DNA of 64,000 nt, from positions 4,340,001 to 4,404,000 of the forward strand of contig NZ_CP121261.1 in assembly GCF_029637605.1 (NCBI RefSeq). Direction: 5' to 3'. The DNA is from Achromobacter spanius. Lineage in GTDB: Bacteria; Pseudomonadota; Gammaproteobacteria; Burkholderiales; Burkholderiaceae_B. Shown in pieces: positions 10,644 through 20,427 of the stretch. Both the position numbers and the translations under genes were made by a program. Numbering within the stretch: position 1 is the first letter of the stretch; every line of letters starts with the position of its first letter. The notes beneath the pieces are model-generated. The model made no database searches. It was given only the letters and a program-made list of their open reading frames with translations, and was not told where the DNA came from.

Positions 10644-11630
10644 TTAGGGACGCTCCAGGCCCAGGGGCGGCCAGTTCTCGAGCTTCATGCCCAAGGTCAA
10701 GCCACGTGCAGCCAGAACTTCCTTGATTTCGTTGAGCGACTTGCGACCCAGGTTCGGGGTCTTGAGCAGCTCGTTTTCGGTACGCTGGATCAGGTCGCCG
10801 ATGTAGTAGATGTTTTCGGCCTTCAGGCAGTTGGCCGAACGCACGGTCAGTTCCAGGTCGTCGACCGGACGCAGCAGGACCGGGTCGATCTGCGGCGTGC
10901 CACGGACCGGCGCTTCGTACGAATCGCCAGCACCTTCCAGCGCGGCGAAGACCGAGATCTGGTCCATCAGGATGCGGGCCGACTGGCGCACCGCTTCCTC
11001 GGGCGAGATAACGCCGTTGGTTTCGATGTCCAGAACCAGCTTGTCCAGGTCGGTGCGCTGTTCCACACGGGCGCTTTCCACCGCGTAGCTGACGCGGCGA
11101 ACCGGGCTGAACGAAGCGTCCAGAACGATGCGACCGATGGTGTGGGTGCGGTCTTCCGACAGCGCGCGCACGTTGCCCGGCACGTAGCCACGGCCCTTCT
11201 CAACCTTGATCTGCATTTCCAGCTTGCCTGCGTCCGTCAGGTTGCAGATGGCATGGCCGGGGTTGATGATCTCGACGTCGTGCGGCAGTTCGATGTCGCT
11301 GGCCAGCACCGTGCCCGCGCCAGTCTTGCGCAGAACCAGGGTCACTTCGTCGCGATTGTGCAGCTTGAAAACCACGCCCTTCAGGTTCAGCAGGATGTCG
11401 ACGACATCTTCGCGAACGCCCGGGATGGTCGAATATTCGTGCACCACGCCCGTCATTTGCACTTCGGTCGGCGCGTAGCCGGTCATCGAAGACAGCAGGA
11501 TGCGGCGCAGGGCGTTGCCCAGAGTATGACCGTAGCCACGCTCGAACGGCTCCATCACGATCTTGGCATGGTGCGTGCCGACCGGTTCGACTTCAATGGA
11601 GCGCGGCTTCAGAAAACCTTGAGTGGACAT
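10644..11630 (-). CDS. rpoA: DNA-directed RNA polymerase subunit alpha
   Basis: The alpha subunit dimerises to seed RNA polymerase assembly and contacts UP elements and activators through its C-terminal domain. The 328-residue product has the N-terminal dimerisation domain (about 1-230) with [15 protein letters not shown], a linker, and the C-terminal domain with [14 protein letters not shown] and the helix-hairpin-helix segment [17 protein letters not shown]. Length matches E. coli (329). It lies between rpsD (216-base spacer) and rplQ, the standard alpha operon order. Confidence 0.99.
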   Translation of the reverse strand: MSTQGFLKPRSIEVEPVGTHHAKIVMEPFERGYGHTLGNALRRILLSSMTGYAPTEVQMTGVVHEYSTIPGVREDVVDILLNLKGVVFKLHNRDEVTLVLRKTGAGTVLASDIELPHDVEIINPGHAICNLTDAGKLEMQIKVEKGRGYVPGNVRALSEDRTHTIGRIVLDASFSPVRRVSYAVESARVEQRTDLDKLVLDIETNGVISPEEAVRQSARILMDQISVFAALEGAGDSYEAPVRGTPQIDPVLLRPVDDLELTVRSANCLKAENIYYIGDLIQRTENELLKTPNLGRKSLNEIKEVLAARGLTLGMKLENWPPLGLERP

Positions 11631-11846
11631 TTACTGTGTTCCTTTTCAATACCCTCGGCTCGTTACACCGATAAGGCTGATGGACAGGGTGAAACATGAA
11701 ACTCGGACGGCGCGAAAAAACGCCGGCCGATACTTACCGCAAAGCCCGCCCCACCAAAAGGCGGAAAGCGGGCTGCTGCGAGACGTGCAAACGGGTCGCG
11801 GGACCAGTAGCCGGCACACCTGCGAAGGAGGCGCCGGCCGACCTGA

Positions 11847-12470
11847 TTAACGCGAGTACAGTTCGACGACCATCGATTCGTTGATGTCGCGAGCGACGTC
11901 AGCGCGATCGGGAGCCGACTTGAACGTACCGGTCAGCTTGGTCGTGTCGACTTCCACCCATTGGGGGATGCCGATGCTGGTGGCCAGGTCGAGCGATTCC
12001 TTGATGCGGCCTTGCTTCTTGGCCTTTTCGCGGATCGAGATGACGTCACCAGCCTTGACCAGCATCGAAGCGATGTCAGCCGTGTGGCCGTTCAGTTCGA
12101 TGGCGCGGTGGCTCACCAGCTGGCGAGCTTCGGCGCGCGTCGAGCCGAAGCCCATGCGGTAGACGACGTTGTCCAGGCGCGATTCCAGCAGCTGGATCAG
12201 GGTTTCGCCGGTGTTGCCACGGCGACGCTCTGCTTCAGCGAAGTACTTGCGGAATTGCTTTTCCAGCACGCCGTACATGCGCTTCAGCTTTTGCTTTTCG
12301 CGCAGCTGCAGGCCGTAGTCGGAAGTGCGGGCACCCGAAGTGCGGCCGTGTTGGCCAGGCTTGGAATCCAGCTTGCACTTGGAATCCAGCGAGCGACGGG
12401 CGCTCTTCAGGAACAGGTCAGTACCCTCGCGGCGCGAGAGCTTGCATTTGGGTCCAATATAACGTGCCAT
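11847..12470 (-). CDS. rpsD: 30S ribosomal protein S4
   Basis: S4 is a primary 16S rRNA-binding protein that nucleates small-subunit assembly. In E. coli it also represses its own operon. The 207-residue product starts [18 protein letters not shown] and has the S4 RNA-binding domain around residues 95-160 ([14 protein letters not shown] and following). A single cysteine is present near the N-terminus, so no complete zinc knuckle is seen. It follows rpsK by 11 bases. Confidence 0.99.
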   Translation of the reverse strand: MARYIGPKCKLSRREGTDLFLKSARRSLDSKCKLDSKPGQHGRTSGARTSDYGLQLREKQKLKRMYGVLEKQFRKYFAEAERRRGNTGETLIQLLESRLDNVVYRMGFGSTRAEARQLVSHRAIELNGHTADIASMLVKAGDVISIREKAKKQGRIKESLDLATSIGIPQWVEVDTTKLTGTFKSAPDRADVARDINESMVVELYSR

Positions 12471-12481
12471 GTGGATTCCCT

Positions 12482-12883
12482 TTAGATACGACGACGCTTC
12501 GGCGGACGGCAGCCGTTGTGCGGAACGGGCGTGATGTCGGCGATGGACGAAATCTTGATGCCCAGCGCGTTCAGAGCGCGGACAGACGATTCGCGGCCAG
12601 GACCGGGGCCCTTGATGCGCACTTCCAGCGTCTTGATGCCGTATTCCAGCGCGACGCGGCCAGCCGTTTCAGCGGCGACTTGCGCGGCAAACGGGGTCGA
12701 CTTACGCGAACCCTTGAAACCAGCACCACCCGAAGTGGCCCACGACAAAGCGTTGCCCTGACGGTCGGTGATGGTGATGATGGTGTTGTTGAACGAAGCG
12801 TGAACGTGCGCGATGCCGTCCGAGACGTTCTTCTTAACCTTTTTGCGCACGCGCGAAGCGCCGCTGGTGGAAGCTTTCGCCAT
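12482..12883 (-). CDS. rpsK: 30S ribosomal protein S11
   Basis: S11 sits on the platform of the small subunit and helps form the mRNA exit channel. The 133-residue product contains the family segments [15 protein letters not shown] and [15 protein letters not shown] and ends in the basic PPKRRRI tail. It lies 15 bases after rpsM and 11 bases before rpsD. Confidence 0.99.
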   Translation of the reverse strand: MAKASTSGASRVRKKVKKNVSDGIAHVHASFNNTIITITDRQGNALSWATSGGAGFKGSRKSTPFAAQVAAETAGRVALEYGIKTLEVRIKGPGPGRESSVRALNALGIKISSIADITPVPHNGCRPPKRRRI

Positions 12884-12898
12884 AATCCAGTTCCTCGA

Positions 12899-13264
12899 TT
12901 ATTTCTTCAGGGACGCAGCAGCACGACGCGGGCCCTTACGGGTCCGGGCGTTGGTGCGAGTGCGCTGGCCGCGCACGGGCAAACCGCGCTTGTGACGCAT
13001 ACCGCGGTAGGTTCCCAGGTCGATCAAACGCTTGATCGAGAGCTGTACTTCACGACGCAGGTCGCCTTCAACCGTGAACAAACCAACATGTTCGCGGACG
13101 CGTTCCAATTCAGCGTCGTTCAGATCCTTGACCTTTTTGTCAAAGGGTACGTTTGCCGCTTCGCAGATTTTGCGAGCGCGCGTACGACCAATGCCAAAAA
13201 TGGCGGTCAGTCCGATCTCGGCGTGCTGTTGCGGCGGGATGTTAATGCCAGCAATACGGGCCAT
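12899..13264 (-). CDS. rpsM: 30S ribosomal protein S13
   Basis: S13 lies at the head of the small subunit, contacts the P-site tRNA and forms bridges to the large subunit. The 121-residue product begins [11 protein letters not shown] and has the conserved [19 protein letters not shown] stretch and a basic C-terminal tail. It follows rpmJ by 43 bases and starts the rpsM-rpsK-rpsD-rpoA-rplQ order typical of bacteria. Confidence 0.99.
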   Translation of the reverse strand: MARIAGINIPPQQHAEIGLTAIFGIGRTRARKICEAANVPFDKKVKDLNDAELERVREHVGLFTVEGDLRREVQLSIKRLIDLGTYRGMRHKRGLPVRGQRTRTNARTRKGPRRAAASLKK

Positions 13265-13307
13265 GACTATTCCTTGAATAAATCTGTTGCGTAGTCGCTA
13301 ACCCGAG

Positions 13308-13421
13308 TTAGCCTTGACGCTGCTTGTGACGCGGGTCGGTGCAGATAACACGCACCACGCCGTGACGTTTGATAACTTTGCAGTTGCGGCAGATCCGCTT
13401 AACCGATGCCATTACTTTCAT
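13308..13421 (-). CDS. rpmJ: 50S ribosomal protein L36
   Basis: L36 is the smallest protein of the large subunit. This 37-residue product was read directly from the minus strand: it starts [15 protein letters not shown] and ends HKQRQG. Cysteines at 11, 14 and 27 and a histidine at 32 form the zinc ribbon, so this is the zinc-binding (C+) paralogue type. It sits between infA (34 bases upstream) and rpsM (43 bases downstream), its usual place in betaproteobacteria. Confidence 0.96.
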
Positions 13422-13455
13422 GGTTGACTCCTAATTTTCCGTAATCCGGTTCCGC

Positions 13456-13674
13456 TCATTTGGAGCGGAAAACTATCCTGGCTCGCGTCAGATCATAGGG
13501 CGTGAGCTCCACTGTGACCTTGTCACCCGGCAGGATCCGGATGTAATGCATACGCATCTTGCCGGAAATATGGCCCAACACCACGTGGCCGTTTTCGAGC
13601 TTGACGCGAAATGTCGCGTTCGGGAGGTTCTCAAGAACCTCGCCTTGCATCTGAATGACGTCGTCCTTGGACAT
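13456..13674 (-). CDS. infA: Translation initiation factor IF-1
   Basis: IF-1 binds the A site of the small subunit during initiation. The 72-residue product is a single S1/OB-fold domain with [20 protein letters not shown] and [16 protein letters not shown], matching the family length of 72. It lies between secY (8 bases upstream) and rpmJ, as in other Burkholderiales, and not in an isolated locus as in E. coli. Confidence 0.98.
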   Translation of the reverse strand: MSKDDVIQMQGEVLENLPNATFRVKLENGHVVLGHISGKMRMHYIRILPGDKVTVELTPYDLTRARIVFRSK

Positions 13675-13682
13675 TCTTTTGC

Positions 13683-15008
13683 TTACCGCATCGGCAAACC
13701 CGCGCCCTTGAAGTTGGCCTTCTTGAGCAACGAGTCGTACTGGTGAGACATCATGTAGGCCTGAACCTGTGCCATGAAATCCATCGTCACCACCACAATA
13801 ATCAACAGAGACGTACCACCGAAGTAGAAGGGAACGTTCCAGCGCATCACCAAGAATTCAGGCAACAGGCACACCAATGTGATGTACAAGGCACCTGCGA
13901 GCGTCAGACGCATCAGGATCTTGTCGATGTAGCGCGCCGTTTGCTCGCCCGGACGAATACCCGGAACAAACGCACCACTCTTCTTCAGGTTGTCCGCCGT
14001 TTCGCGGCTGTTGAACACCAGAGCCGTGTAGAAAAAGCAGAAGAAAATAATCGCGACGGAGTACAGCGTGATGTAGAGCGGTTGACGAGGCGACAGGGCC
14101 GCGGCCAGGTCGCTAAGCCAGCGCATGTTCTCACTGCTGGAGAACCAGCTCGTGATCGTGGCCGGGAACAGAATGATCGACGATGCGAAAATCGGCGGAA
14201 TCACCCCTGCCATGTTCAGCTTCAGCGGCAAATGCGAGCTTTGACCACCGTAGACCTTGTTGCCGACCTGACGCTTGGCGTAGTTCACCGTGATCTTGCG
14301 CTGTCCGCGTTCCACGAACACCACAAAAGCGGTAACCAGCACCACCAAAGCCACAATGAACAGTGCCGAAAGCACGGACATCGCGTTGGTGCGGACCAGG
14401 TCCAACAGTGCAGCCAGCGCCGCGGGCAGACCCGCAACGATACCTGCGAAGATCAGGATGGAAATCCCGTTGCCAAGACCACGCTCAGTGATCTGTTCAC
14501 CCAGCCACATGACGAACATGGTGCCGGTGACCAGAGTCACAATGGTCGTGAAGCGAAACAGCATACCCGGATCGATCACCAGTCCCTGTTGGGACTCCAA
14601 CGCTACCGAAATGCCCACTGCTTGCACCAGCGCCAGCACGACTGTGCCGTAGCGGGTGTATTGGGTAATCTTCCGACGACCGGATTCGCCCTCTTTCTTG
14701 AGCGCTTCCAGCGACGGCACCACCACCGACATCAACTGCATGATGATGGATGCCGAAATGTACGGCATGATCCCCAGGGCAAAAATCGAGAAACGCGAGA
14801 GCGCCCCACCCGAGAACATGTTGAACAGGCCCAGGATCCCGCCCTGGTTCTGACGGAACAAGTCCGCCAGCGCATCCGGATTAATACCCGGTACGGGGAT
14901 GTGTGTACCCAAACGGTAAACCACCAGAGCGAGCACCAGGAACACAAGACGGCGCTTCAAATCACCGTACCGTGCTCCGGTTTTGCCCAATGCCTGCGCG
15001 TTAGCCAC
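13683..15008 (-). CDS. secY: Protein translocase subunit SecY
   Basis: SecY forms the protein-conducting channel of the Sec translocon in the inner membrane. The 441-residue product has ten predicted membrane helices. It shows the conserved [10 protein letters not shown] segment near the N-terminus and the TEINGISIL-equivalent stretch [11 protein letters not shown], and the cytoplasmic loops are basic. It follows rplO by 14 bases and precedes infA by 8. Its partner SecE is encoded at 61162-61542. Confidence 0.98.
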   Translation of the reverse strand: MANAQALGKTGARYGDLKRRLVFLVLALVVYRLGTHIPVPGINPDALADLFRQNQGGILGLFNMFSGGALSRFSIFALGIMPYISASIIMQLMSVVVPSLEALKKEGESGRRKITQYTRYGTVVLALVQAVGISVALESQQGLVIDPGMLFRFTTIVTLVTGTMFVMWLGEQITERGLGNGISILIFAGIVAGLPAALAALLDLVRTNAMSVLSALFIVALVVLVTAFVVFVERGQRKITVNYAKRQVGNKVYGGQSSHLPLKLNMAGVIPPIFASSIILFPATITSWFSSSENMRWLSDLAAALSPRQPLYITLYSVAIIFFCFFYTALVFNSRETADNLKKSGAFVPGIRPGEQTARYIDKILMRLTLAGALYITLVCLLPEFLVMRWNVPFYFGGTSLLIIVVVTMDFMAQVQAYMMSHQYDSLLKKANFKGAGLPMR

Positions 15009-15022
15009 TCGTCACCTCATGA

Positions 15023-15463
15023 TCAAGCAAGCGAGCCGCCCGCGCCTTCGATGGCGGCGCGAGCGCCGGCCGTCGCGGTAATGCCCTTGAGCACGACCTT
15101 GCGCGAGAGTTCACCCGACTTGATGACCTTGGCGTAACGAACCGCCTGACCAATCACGCCAGCCGCCTTGAGCACTTGCACGTCGACTTCGTCGATGGGC
15201 AGGGCTTGCAGGTCCGACAGACGAACTTCGGCGTACAGGTGCTGACCGAGCGGGGTGAAACCACGCTTGGGCAGACGACGCTGCAGCGGCATTTGACCGC
15301 CTTCGAAGCCAACCTTATGGAAACCGCCCGAGCGCGACTTCTGACCTTTGTGGCCACGGCCGGCGGTTTTACCCAGACCCGAACCGATACCACGGCCGAC
15401 GCGGCGCTTGGCGTGCTTGCTGCCCTCAGCGGGCTTCAGCGAATTAAGTTGCATATCCGACAT
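15023..15463 (-). CDS. rplO: 50S ribosomal protein L15
   Basis: L15 binds 23S rRNA late in large-subunit assembly. The 146-residue product has the glycine- and arginine-rich N-terminal region with [20 protein letters not shown] and the [17 protein letters not shown] segment. It lies between rpmD and secY in the standard spc order. Confidence 0.98.
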   Translation of the reverse strand: MSDMQLNSLKPAEGSKHAKRRVGRGIGSGLGKTAGRGHKGQKSRSGGFHKVGFEGGQMPLQRRLPKRGFTPLGQHLYAEVRLSDLQALPIDEVDVQVLKAAGVIGQAVRYAKVIKSGELSRKVVLKGITATAGARAAIEGAGGSLA

Positions 15464-15472
15464 GGTGATTCC

Positions 15473-15658
15473 TTAGGCTTCCGAGACGGAAACGAGATAA
15501 TCCACCTTACGGATCATCCCACGCACCTCGGGCGTATCGACCAACACGCGGCTGCTGTTGATGCGGCCCAAGCCCAAACCGCGAACCGTGTCACGGTGCG
15601 ATTGCTTGGTACCGATCACGGAGCGCACGAGGGTCACTTTGATCTGCTTCTGAGCCAT
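15473..15658 (-). CDS. rpmD: 50S ribosomal protein L30
   Basis: L30 is a small large-subunit protein of the ferredoxin-like fold. The 61-residue product has the family core [20 protein letters not shown]. It lies 3 bases after rpsE and 9 bases before rplO, so translation along this stretch is probably coupled. Confidence 0.97.
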   Translation of the reverse strand: MAQKQIKVTLVRSVIGTKQSHRDTVRGLGLGRINSSRVLVDTPEVRGMIRKVDYLVSVSEA

Positions 15659-15661
15659 GAT

Positions 15662-16183
15662 TTACCCCAGGATTTCTTCGACCGACTTGCCGCGCTTGGC
15701 AGCAACATCGGCCGGGGTCAGGGAAGCGCGCAGACCATTCAACGTGGCGCGAACCATGTTGTAGGGGTTGCTCGAGCCCAGGCTCTTGGCAACCACGTTA
15801 CGCACACCCATCACTTCAAAAATAGCGCGCATCGGGCCGCCGGCGATAACGCCAGTACCTTCAGCAGCCGGCGAGATCAGCACGGTAGCGGCGCCATGCT
15901 TGCCAACCACGGTGTGGTGCAGCGTGCCGTTCTTCAGAGCAACCTTGAACATGCCGCGACGGGCCTGTTCCATTGCCTTCTGGACGGACACCGGCACTTC
16001 ACGCGCCTTGCCCTTACCCATGCCGACGCGACCATCGCCATCGCCAACCACGGTCAGCGCGGCAAAGCTCATGGTGCGACCACCCTTGACCACTTTGCTC
16101 ACGCGGTTGACCGCGATCATCTTTTCGCGGAGGCCGTCATCGTTCTCTTTTTCCGCGGCGTTCTTGCCTTGTACTTTAGCCAT
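15662..16183 (-). CDS. rpsE: 30S ribosomal protein S5
   Basis: S5 lies at the mRNA entry tunnel and helps decoding fidelity. The 173-residue product has the N-terminal double-stranded RNA-binding-like domain with [20 protein letters not shown] and the C-terminal domain with [16 protein letters not shown]. Length is close to E. coli (167). It follows rplR by 15 bases. Confidence 0.99.
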   Translation of the reverse strand: MAKVQGKNAAEKENDDGLREKMIAVNRVSKVVKGGRTMSFAALTVVGDGDGRVGMGKGKAREVPVSVQKAMEQARRGMFKVALKNGTLHHTVVGKHGAATVLISPAAEGTGVIAGGPMRAIFEVMGVRNVVAKSLGSSNPYNMVRATLNGLRASLTPADVAAKRGKSVEEILG

Positions 16184-16198
16184 TTGACAGATCCTCGC

Positions 16199-16564
16199 TT
16201 AGAACTTCAGGCCGGCTTCACGCGCGGCATCGGCCAGCGCTTTCACGCGGCCATGGTAACGAAAGCCCGAGCGATCGAAAGCGACCAGTTCAATACCGGC
16301 AGCCTTGGCCTTTTCGGCCACGCGCTTGCCAACCAGCGTCGCAGCGGCAGTGTTGCCACCCTGACCGGTTTGGCCGGCCAGTTGCGCACGCACTTCGGCT
16401 TCCACCGTCGAGGCGCTGACCAGAACGCGATCGCCTTCCGGCGAAATGATGTTGGCGTAGATGTGCTGGTTCGAGCGGAAGACCGAGAGGCGGTGAACGC
16501 GCAGCTCGTTGATCTTCCGGCGGGTCGGAACCGCACGACGCAAACGGGAAACTTTTTTGTCCAT
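16199..16564 (-). CDS. rplR: 50S ribosomal protein L18
   Basis: L18 binds 5S rRNA together with L5 and L25. The 121-residue product has a basic N-terminus and the [16 protein letters not shown] segment, and ends with [20 protein letters not shown], the family's 5S-contacting region. It lies between rplF and rpsE. Confidence 0.98.
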   Translation of the reverse strand: MDKKVSRLRRAVPTRRKINELRVHRLSVFRSNQHIYANIISPEGDRVLVSASTVEAEVRAQLAGQTGQGGNTAAATLVGKRVAEKAKAAGIELVAFDRSGFRYHGRVKALADAAREAGLKF

Positions 16565-16585
16565 GATTCGTCCTTGCGTGCGCCG

Positions 16586-17119
16586 TTATTTCTTCTTGGT
16601 TTCTTTGATGACGACGCGTTCGTCCGAGTAACGCACACCCTTGCCCTTGTAGGGTTCGGGTTCGCGGTACGCGCGGATTTCAGCGGCCATCTGACCGACG
16701 ACTTGCTTGTTGGCGCCCTTGATGACGATTTCCGTCTGGGTGGGGCATTCGGCCTTGATACCGGCCGGCAACTGATGCAAAACGTCGTGCGAGAAACCGA
16801 GCTGCAGCTTAACGGCATCGCCTTGGATCGAGGCGCGGTAACCCACGCCAACCAGGGTCAGCTTGCGCTCGAAGCCCTTGCTCACGCCGGTAACCATATT
16901 GGCCACCAGAGCGCGCACGGTACCCGACATGGCATTGGCGTGACGAGTTTCGTTGGCGGCGGCAAACGTGAGCTTGCCGTCATCCATCGCAACCGTGACG
17001 TCGCCAGTCAGGGCTTGAGTCAGGGTACCCATCGGGCCCTTGACAGTGATCTGATCCTGCTTGATGTCAGCTTCGACACCCTTGGGCAGTTCGACCGGAT
17101 ACTTAGCGATACGTGACAT
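16586..17119 (-). CDS. rplF: 50S ribosomal protein L6
   Basis: L6 lies near the factor-binding site of the large subunit. The 177-residue product has two L6 repeats and the C-terminal signature [14 protein letters not shown] that identifies the family. Length matches E. coli (177). It follows rpsH by 12 bases. Confidence 0.99.
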   Translation of the reverse strand: MSRIAKYPVELPKGVEADIKQDQITVKGPMGTLTQALTGDVTVAMDDGKLTFAAANETRHANAMSGTVRALVANMVTGVSKGFERKLTLVGVGYRASIQGDAVKLQLGFSHDVLHQLPAGIKAECPTQTEIVIKGANKQVVGQMAAEIRAYREPEPYKGKGVRYSDERVVIKETKKK

Positions 17120-17131
17120 TCGAATTTCTCC

Positions 17132-17527
17132 TTAGGCCACGTAGCACAGCACTTCGCCGCCGACGCCGTTGGCGCGAGCCTTACGGTCGGTCATGACGCC
17201 GCGCGAGGTCGAAACGATAGCCACGCCCAGGCCGTTCATGACCTGAGGAATGCTGGTACGGCCCTTGTAGATACGCAGACCGGGGCGCGAAACGCGTTCA
17301 ATGCGCTCGATAACCGGACGGCCAGCGTAGTACTTCAGGGTGATCTCGAGCTCAGGCTTGGCCTGGGTGCCCTTGATTTCAAAGCTGTCGATGTAGCCTT
17401 CGTCTTTCAGCACAGCGGCAATAGCCGCCTTCAGCTTCGAGGAGGGCATGCTCACCGTAACTTTGTCCACTTGCTGCGCATTGCGAATGCGGGTCAGCAT
17501 ATCGGCGATGGGATCGCTCATGCTCAT
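17132..17527 (-). CDS. rpsH: 30S ribosomal protein S8
   Basis: S8 binds the central domain of 16S rRNA. In E. coli it also represses the spc operon by binding the L5 message. The 131-residue product starts [18 protein letters not shown] and has the C-terminal [20 protein letters not shown] signature. The MSM start is kept because the E. coli protein has the same double-methionine start. It lies between rpsN and rplF. Confidence 0.98.
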   Translation of the reverse strand: MSMSDPIADMLTRIRNAQQVDKVTVSMPSSKLKAAIAAVLKDEGYIDSFEIKGTQAKPELEITLKYYAGRPVIERIERVSRPGLRIYKGRTSIPQVMNGLGVAIVSTSRGVMTDRKARANGVGGEVLCYVA

Positions 17528-17537
17528 AATGTATCTC

Positions 17538-17843
17538 CTACCAGCTGGCCTTGGTGATGCCGGGGATTTCGCCCTTCATCGCCATTTCACGCAGTTTGTG
17601 ACGCGTCAGGCCGAACTTGCGGAACACACCGCGCGGACGACCGGTGACCACGCAACGGTTACGTTGGCGCGTCGGATTGGCATTGCGCGGCAGCTGTTGC
17701 AGCTTGAGCCGAGCTTGGTAACGTTCTTCGTCGGTCTTCGACTGGTCGTCGATGATCGCCTTCAACTCAGCGCGCTTGGCAGCGAACTTGTCAGCCAGCT
17801 TGGCGCGCTTGATGTCGCGATTGATGAGGGAAAGTTTAGCCAC
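17538..17843 (-). CDS. rpsN: 30S ribosomal protein S14
   Basis: S14 lies in the head of the small subunit. The 101-residue product is the long zinc-free form: only one cysteine remains ([11 protein letters not shown]), where zinc-binding S14 proteins have two CXXC pairs and about 61 residues. It lies 12 bases after rplE and 10 bases before rpsH. Confidence 0.98.
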   Translation of the reverse strand: MAKLSLINRDIKRAKLADKFAAKRAELKAIIDDQSKTDEERYQARLKLQQLPRNANPTRQRNRCVVTGRPRGVFRKFGLTRHKLREMAMKGEIPGITKASW

Positions 17844-17855
17844 GTCATCAGCCCC

Positions 17856-18395
17856 TTAGTTACGGAACGGGAAGCTGAAGGCCGTCAACAGCGCCTTGGC
17901 TTCTTCGTCGGTCTTCGCGGAGGTGGTGATGCTGATGTTCAGCCCACGCAGCGCGTCGATCTTGTCGTACTCGATTTCGGGGAAAATGATTTGCTCTTTC
18001 ACCCCGATGTTGTAGTTGCCACGGCCGTCAAATGCACGACCCGAGATACCACGGAAGTCGCGCACGCGAGGCAGCGCGACCGCAACGAGGCGATCCAGGA
18101 ATTCGTACATGCGTTGACCACGCAACGTGACCATGCAACCAATCGGGTAGTTTTCGCGGATCTTGAAACCGGCGATAGCCTTCTTGGTCTTCGTCACGAC
18201 AGGCTTTTGGCCAGCGATCTTGGTCAGGTCCGACACCGCGTGTTCGATAACCTTCTTATCGGACACGGCTTCCGAGACACCCATGTTCAGGGTGATCTTG
18301 GTGATGCGCGGCACTTCCATGACGCTCTTGTAGCCAAACTTGGCCTGCAGGTCGCCAGCGACCTTGCTCTTGTAGAAATCTTGCAAACGAGACAT
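17856..18395 (-). CDS. rplE: 50S ribosomal protein L5
   Basis: L5 binds 5S rRNA and contacts P-site tRNA and S13. The 179-residue product has the family segments [19 protein letters not shown] and [18 protein letters not shown]. Length matches E. coli (179). It follows rplX by 12 bases. In E. coli the start of this gene is the S8 regulatory target; that was not tested here. Confidence 0.99.
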   Translation of the reverse strand: MSRLQDFYKSKVAGDLQAKFGYKSVMEVPRITKITLNMGVSEAVSDKKVIEHAVSDLTKIAGQKPVVTKTKKAIAGFKIRENYPIGCMVTLRGQRMYEFLDRLVAVALPRVRDFRGISGRAFDGRGNYNIGVKEQIIFPEIEYDKIDALRGLNISITTSAKTDEEAKALLTAFSFPFRN

Positions 18396-18407
18396 GTCTA
18401 TCGCCCC

Positions 18408-18728
18408 TTACGCCTTGGCGCCGACAACGGCACCATTGGAACGGAACACGCGGACCTTGCGACCTTCGACTTCTTGAACGCCCACGCGGTCGCCACGACC
18501 GGTTGCGGGGTTGAAGAGCGCCACATTCGAGATGTGGATCGGCATGGTCTTTTCGACAATCCCGCCCGGGTTGTTAGCCATCGGGTTGGCTTTCACGTGC
18601 TTCTTGGCAACGTTGACGCCTTCGACCAGAACGTGGTCGGCATCAACACGTGCCAGCACGGTACCGCGACGCTTCTTGTCGCGGCCGGTCAGGACGATGA
18701 CTTCGTCGCCTTTACGAATGTTGTTCAT
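18408..18728 (-). CDS. rplX: 50S ribosomal protein L24
   Basis: L24 is an assembly initiator of the large subunit near the exit tunnel. The 106-residue product starts [22 protein letters not shown], a KOW motif, and has [15 protein letters not shown]. It lies 11 bases after rplN. Confidence 0.98.
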   Translation of the reverse strand: MNNIRKGDEVIVLTGRDKKRRGTVLARVDADHVLVEGVNVAKKHVKANPMANNPGGIVEKTMPIHISNVALFNPATGRGDRVGVQEVEGRKVRVFRSNGAVVGAKA

Positions 18729-18739
18729 CGTAGGGCTCC

Positions 18740-19108
18740 TTACAGCACTTCCGGGGCCAACGACACGATCTTCATGAACTTCTCGGTACGCAGTTCACGC
18801 GTAACGGGTCCGAAGATGCGGGTGCCGATGGGCTCCAGCTTGGCGTTGAGCAATACGGCGGCATTGCCACCGAACTTAATCAGCGAACCGTCTTTACGGC
18901 GCACGCCCTTGGCGGTACGAACCACCACGGCATTGTAAATTTCGCCTTTCTTGACGCGTCCGCGCGGAGCCGCATCTTTGACGCTCACCTTGATGATGTC
19001 GCCGATACCGGCATAACGGCGCTTGGAGCCACCGAGCACCTTAATGCACATGACATGACGCGCACCAGTGTTATCGGCCACGTCCAGCGTGGTCTGCATT
19101 TGGATCAT
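18740..19108 (-). CDS. rplN: 50S ribosomal protein L14
   Basis: L14 lies at the subunit interface. The 122-residue product begins [17 protein letters not shown] and has the [27 protein letters not shown] family core. It is the first gene of the spc unit here. In most bacteria rplN directly follows rpsQ, but here rpsQ is about 13 kb away and rplN has its own promoter (19383-19411) and a leader of roughly 270 bases. Confidence 0.98.
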   Translation of the reverse strand: MIQMQTTLDVADNTGARHVMCIKVLGGSKRRYAGIGDIIKVSVKDAAPRGRVKKGEIYNAVVVRTAKGVRRKDGSLIKFGGNAAVLLNAKLEPIGTRIFGPVTRELRTEKFMKIVSLAPEVL

Positions 19109-19482
19109 GATTTTTCCTGTTCCAACTTAACTGGAAATACTGTTTTCCCGGGGTTTTCCCCCCGAGGAACTCTGCAATTCCTGCCAGTTTTGGTCCCGTC
19201 AGGTCTGCCGCCCTGCTTTTGTGTTGTAGATCTAGAGCTTTCGCTCTACCCCTGCAACGGGTTGGCAACGCAACGACCCTGGGTTGAAATCCTGCGGGTA
19301 TTCCCCCAACACGACGAGTTCAGAAGCTAGCTTTTGGTGCTAAACGTCCCTTAACTCAATCGACAATCTGGGAAAGCTGATCATTCTAGCGTGGTTAATT
19401 TTTGAGCGCAAGCACTTTGTTGGAATCACGCACAAAAGACCACGCTCCCCTACAAGGGGAACGGTTTTCGGGCTATCCGCCC
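19109..19482 (-). other. rplN upstream region: promoter and structured leader, no gene seen
   Basis: This 374-base stretch holds no convincing gene. On the minus strand it has a promoter (19383-19411) and a leader to rplN with two clear hairpins. One is TAGAGC-GAAA-GCTCTA (19233-19248), a GNRA-type tetraloop stem; the other is G/C-rich around 19149-19163. A small CCCCT/AGGGG hairpin near 19446-19461 could be a weak terminator for the LpxO-like gene upstream. Confidence 0.6.
19383..19411 (-). promoter_or_regulatory. Sigma-70 promoter of the spc-alpha operon (rplN)
   Basis: On the minus strand a TTGCGC -35 (19406-19411) and a TAGAAT -10 (19383-19388) are separated by 17 bases. Transcription should start near 19376, giving a leader of about 268 bases before rplN. 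It makes the spc unit independent of the distant S10 operon. Confidence 0.7.
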
Positions 19483-20271
19483 CTATTTCTGACGGTAGTA
19501 GCCCTTCTCCCAGGCGTCATGGTTGGCCTTGCCGCGACGGATTTCGTCCGTGAACGGCGCAGCCCTGAGCACCAGGCGATTCAGCCATTTTACCGGAACT
19601 CGGCAGGGGCGTTCAAAGTCGACGAACAACACCGCCCGCAGGCCGGTTGTGTCGTTATGGACTTGGTGGGGATACAGGTCGTCGAACACCACCGCCTGAC
19701 CTTCCTGCCAGTGGTACCGCTCGCCCCCGACCTCGATCCAGCAACGCTCGGCTGGCTCCGGCACTACCAAGCCCAGGTGCAGGCGCAGTACGCCGTTGTA
19801 GGGGCCGGTATGCAGCGGGATCCGTTTGCCAGGCTCCAGGATCGAAAAGAACGCGCTTCGGATGCCGGGTATGCCCAGCAGGGCGCGCGCGGTCTCCGGG
19901 CAACGCGCCAGGTTGCGCTCGGAACGCAGCCCATATCCCATGAAAAGGAAGGTCTTCCACTGGTCGTCAGACGTAATCATGCCCACGTCCGGCGAAATCT
20001 CGTGAAACGATGGCAGGAGCTGGCGCTCGGCCAATAATTCCGTAAGTTCCGCGCGGATAGCCGGGGTGCGAGATTCAAGCTCGGGGATCCACGGGAACTG
20101 GCTGTTCTGGAAGATTGGCTTGTCGCCCACCAGCGATGCTCGTGCTATCCGGTGGCGCAGCCAATCGATAAAGCGAAAAAGCAGGCGGGAGTACAGACTG
20201 GGTTTGCTGCCGGAATGCGCGTCAACGGGTTGCACGGTAAATGTGGAAGCAGGCTGCGAAGAGGACCCCAT
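19483..20271 (-). CDS. Aspartyl/asparaginyl beta-hydroxylase family protein (LpxO-like)
   Basis: This is an Fe(II)/2-oxoglutarate-dependent hydroxylase of the AspH/LpxO family; bacterial LpxO members add a 2-hydroxyl to lipid A acyl chains. The 262-residue product has the conserved HTGPYNGVLRLHLGLVVP segment with iron ligand H154 and FDDLYPHQVHN with the second ligand H202. The carboxylate ligand of ordinary dioxygenases is replaced by glycine (HTG), as in AspH. The start at 20271 drops 90 unconserved upstream residues. Lipid A is a plausible substrate but is inferred. It is divergent from the dehydrogenase at 20428. Confidence 0.82.
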   Translation of the reverse strand: MGSSSQPASTFTVQPVDAHSGSKPSLYSRLLFRFIDWLRHRIARASLVGDKPIFQNSQFPWIPELESRTPAIRAELTELLAERQLLPSFHEISPDVGMITSDDQWKTFLFMGYGLRSERNLARCPETARALLGIPGIRSAFFSILEPGKRIPLHTGPYNGVLRLHLGLVVPEPAERCWIEVGGERYHWQEGQAVVFDDLYPHQVHNDTTGLRAVLFVDFERPCRVPVKWLNRLVLRAAPFTDEIRRGKANHDAWEKGYYRQK

Positions 20272-20427
20272 TGTGTCCAAGCGCGCACGGCCTTGCAAGG
20301 CTCGACCTCTGGATTGGCCCCAATCTCGCAATGCGGATTGGACCTCCCCGCCGCACGCAAGCTGGTTTAGACTGGCGTGGGCGATACGCGATCGCACTCC
20401 ACTCCCATTTCGCAAGGAACGACAGGC

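Noticed and set aside
13308..13421. Possible degradation of rpmJ, because the gene is one codon shorter than in E. coli
   Set aside because: All zinc ligands and both ends are conserved; the one-residue difference lies in a variable loop.
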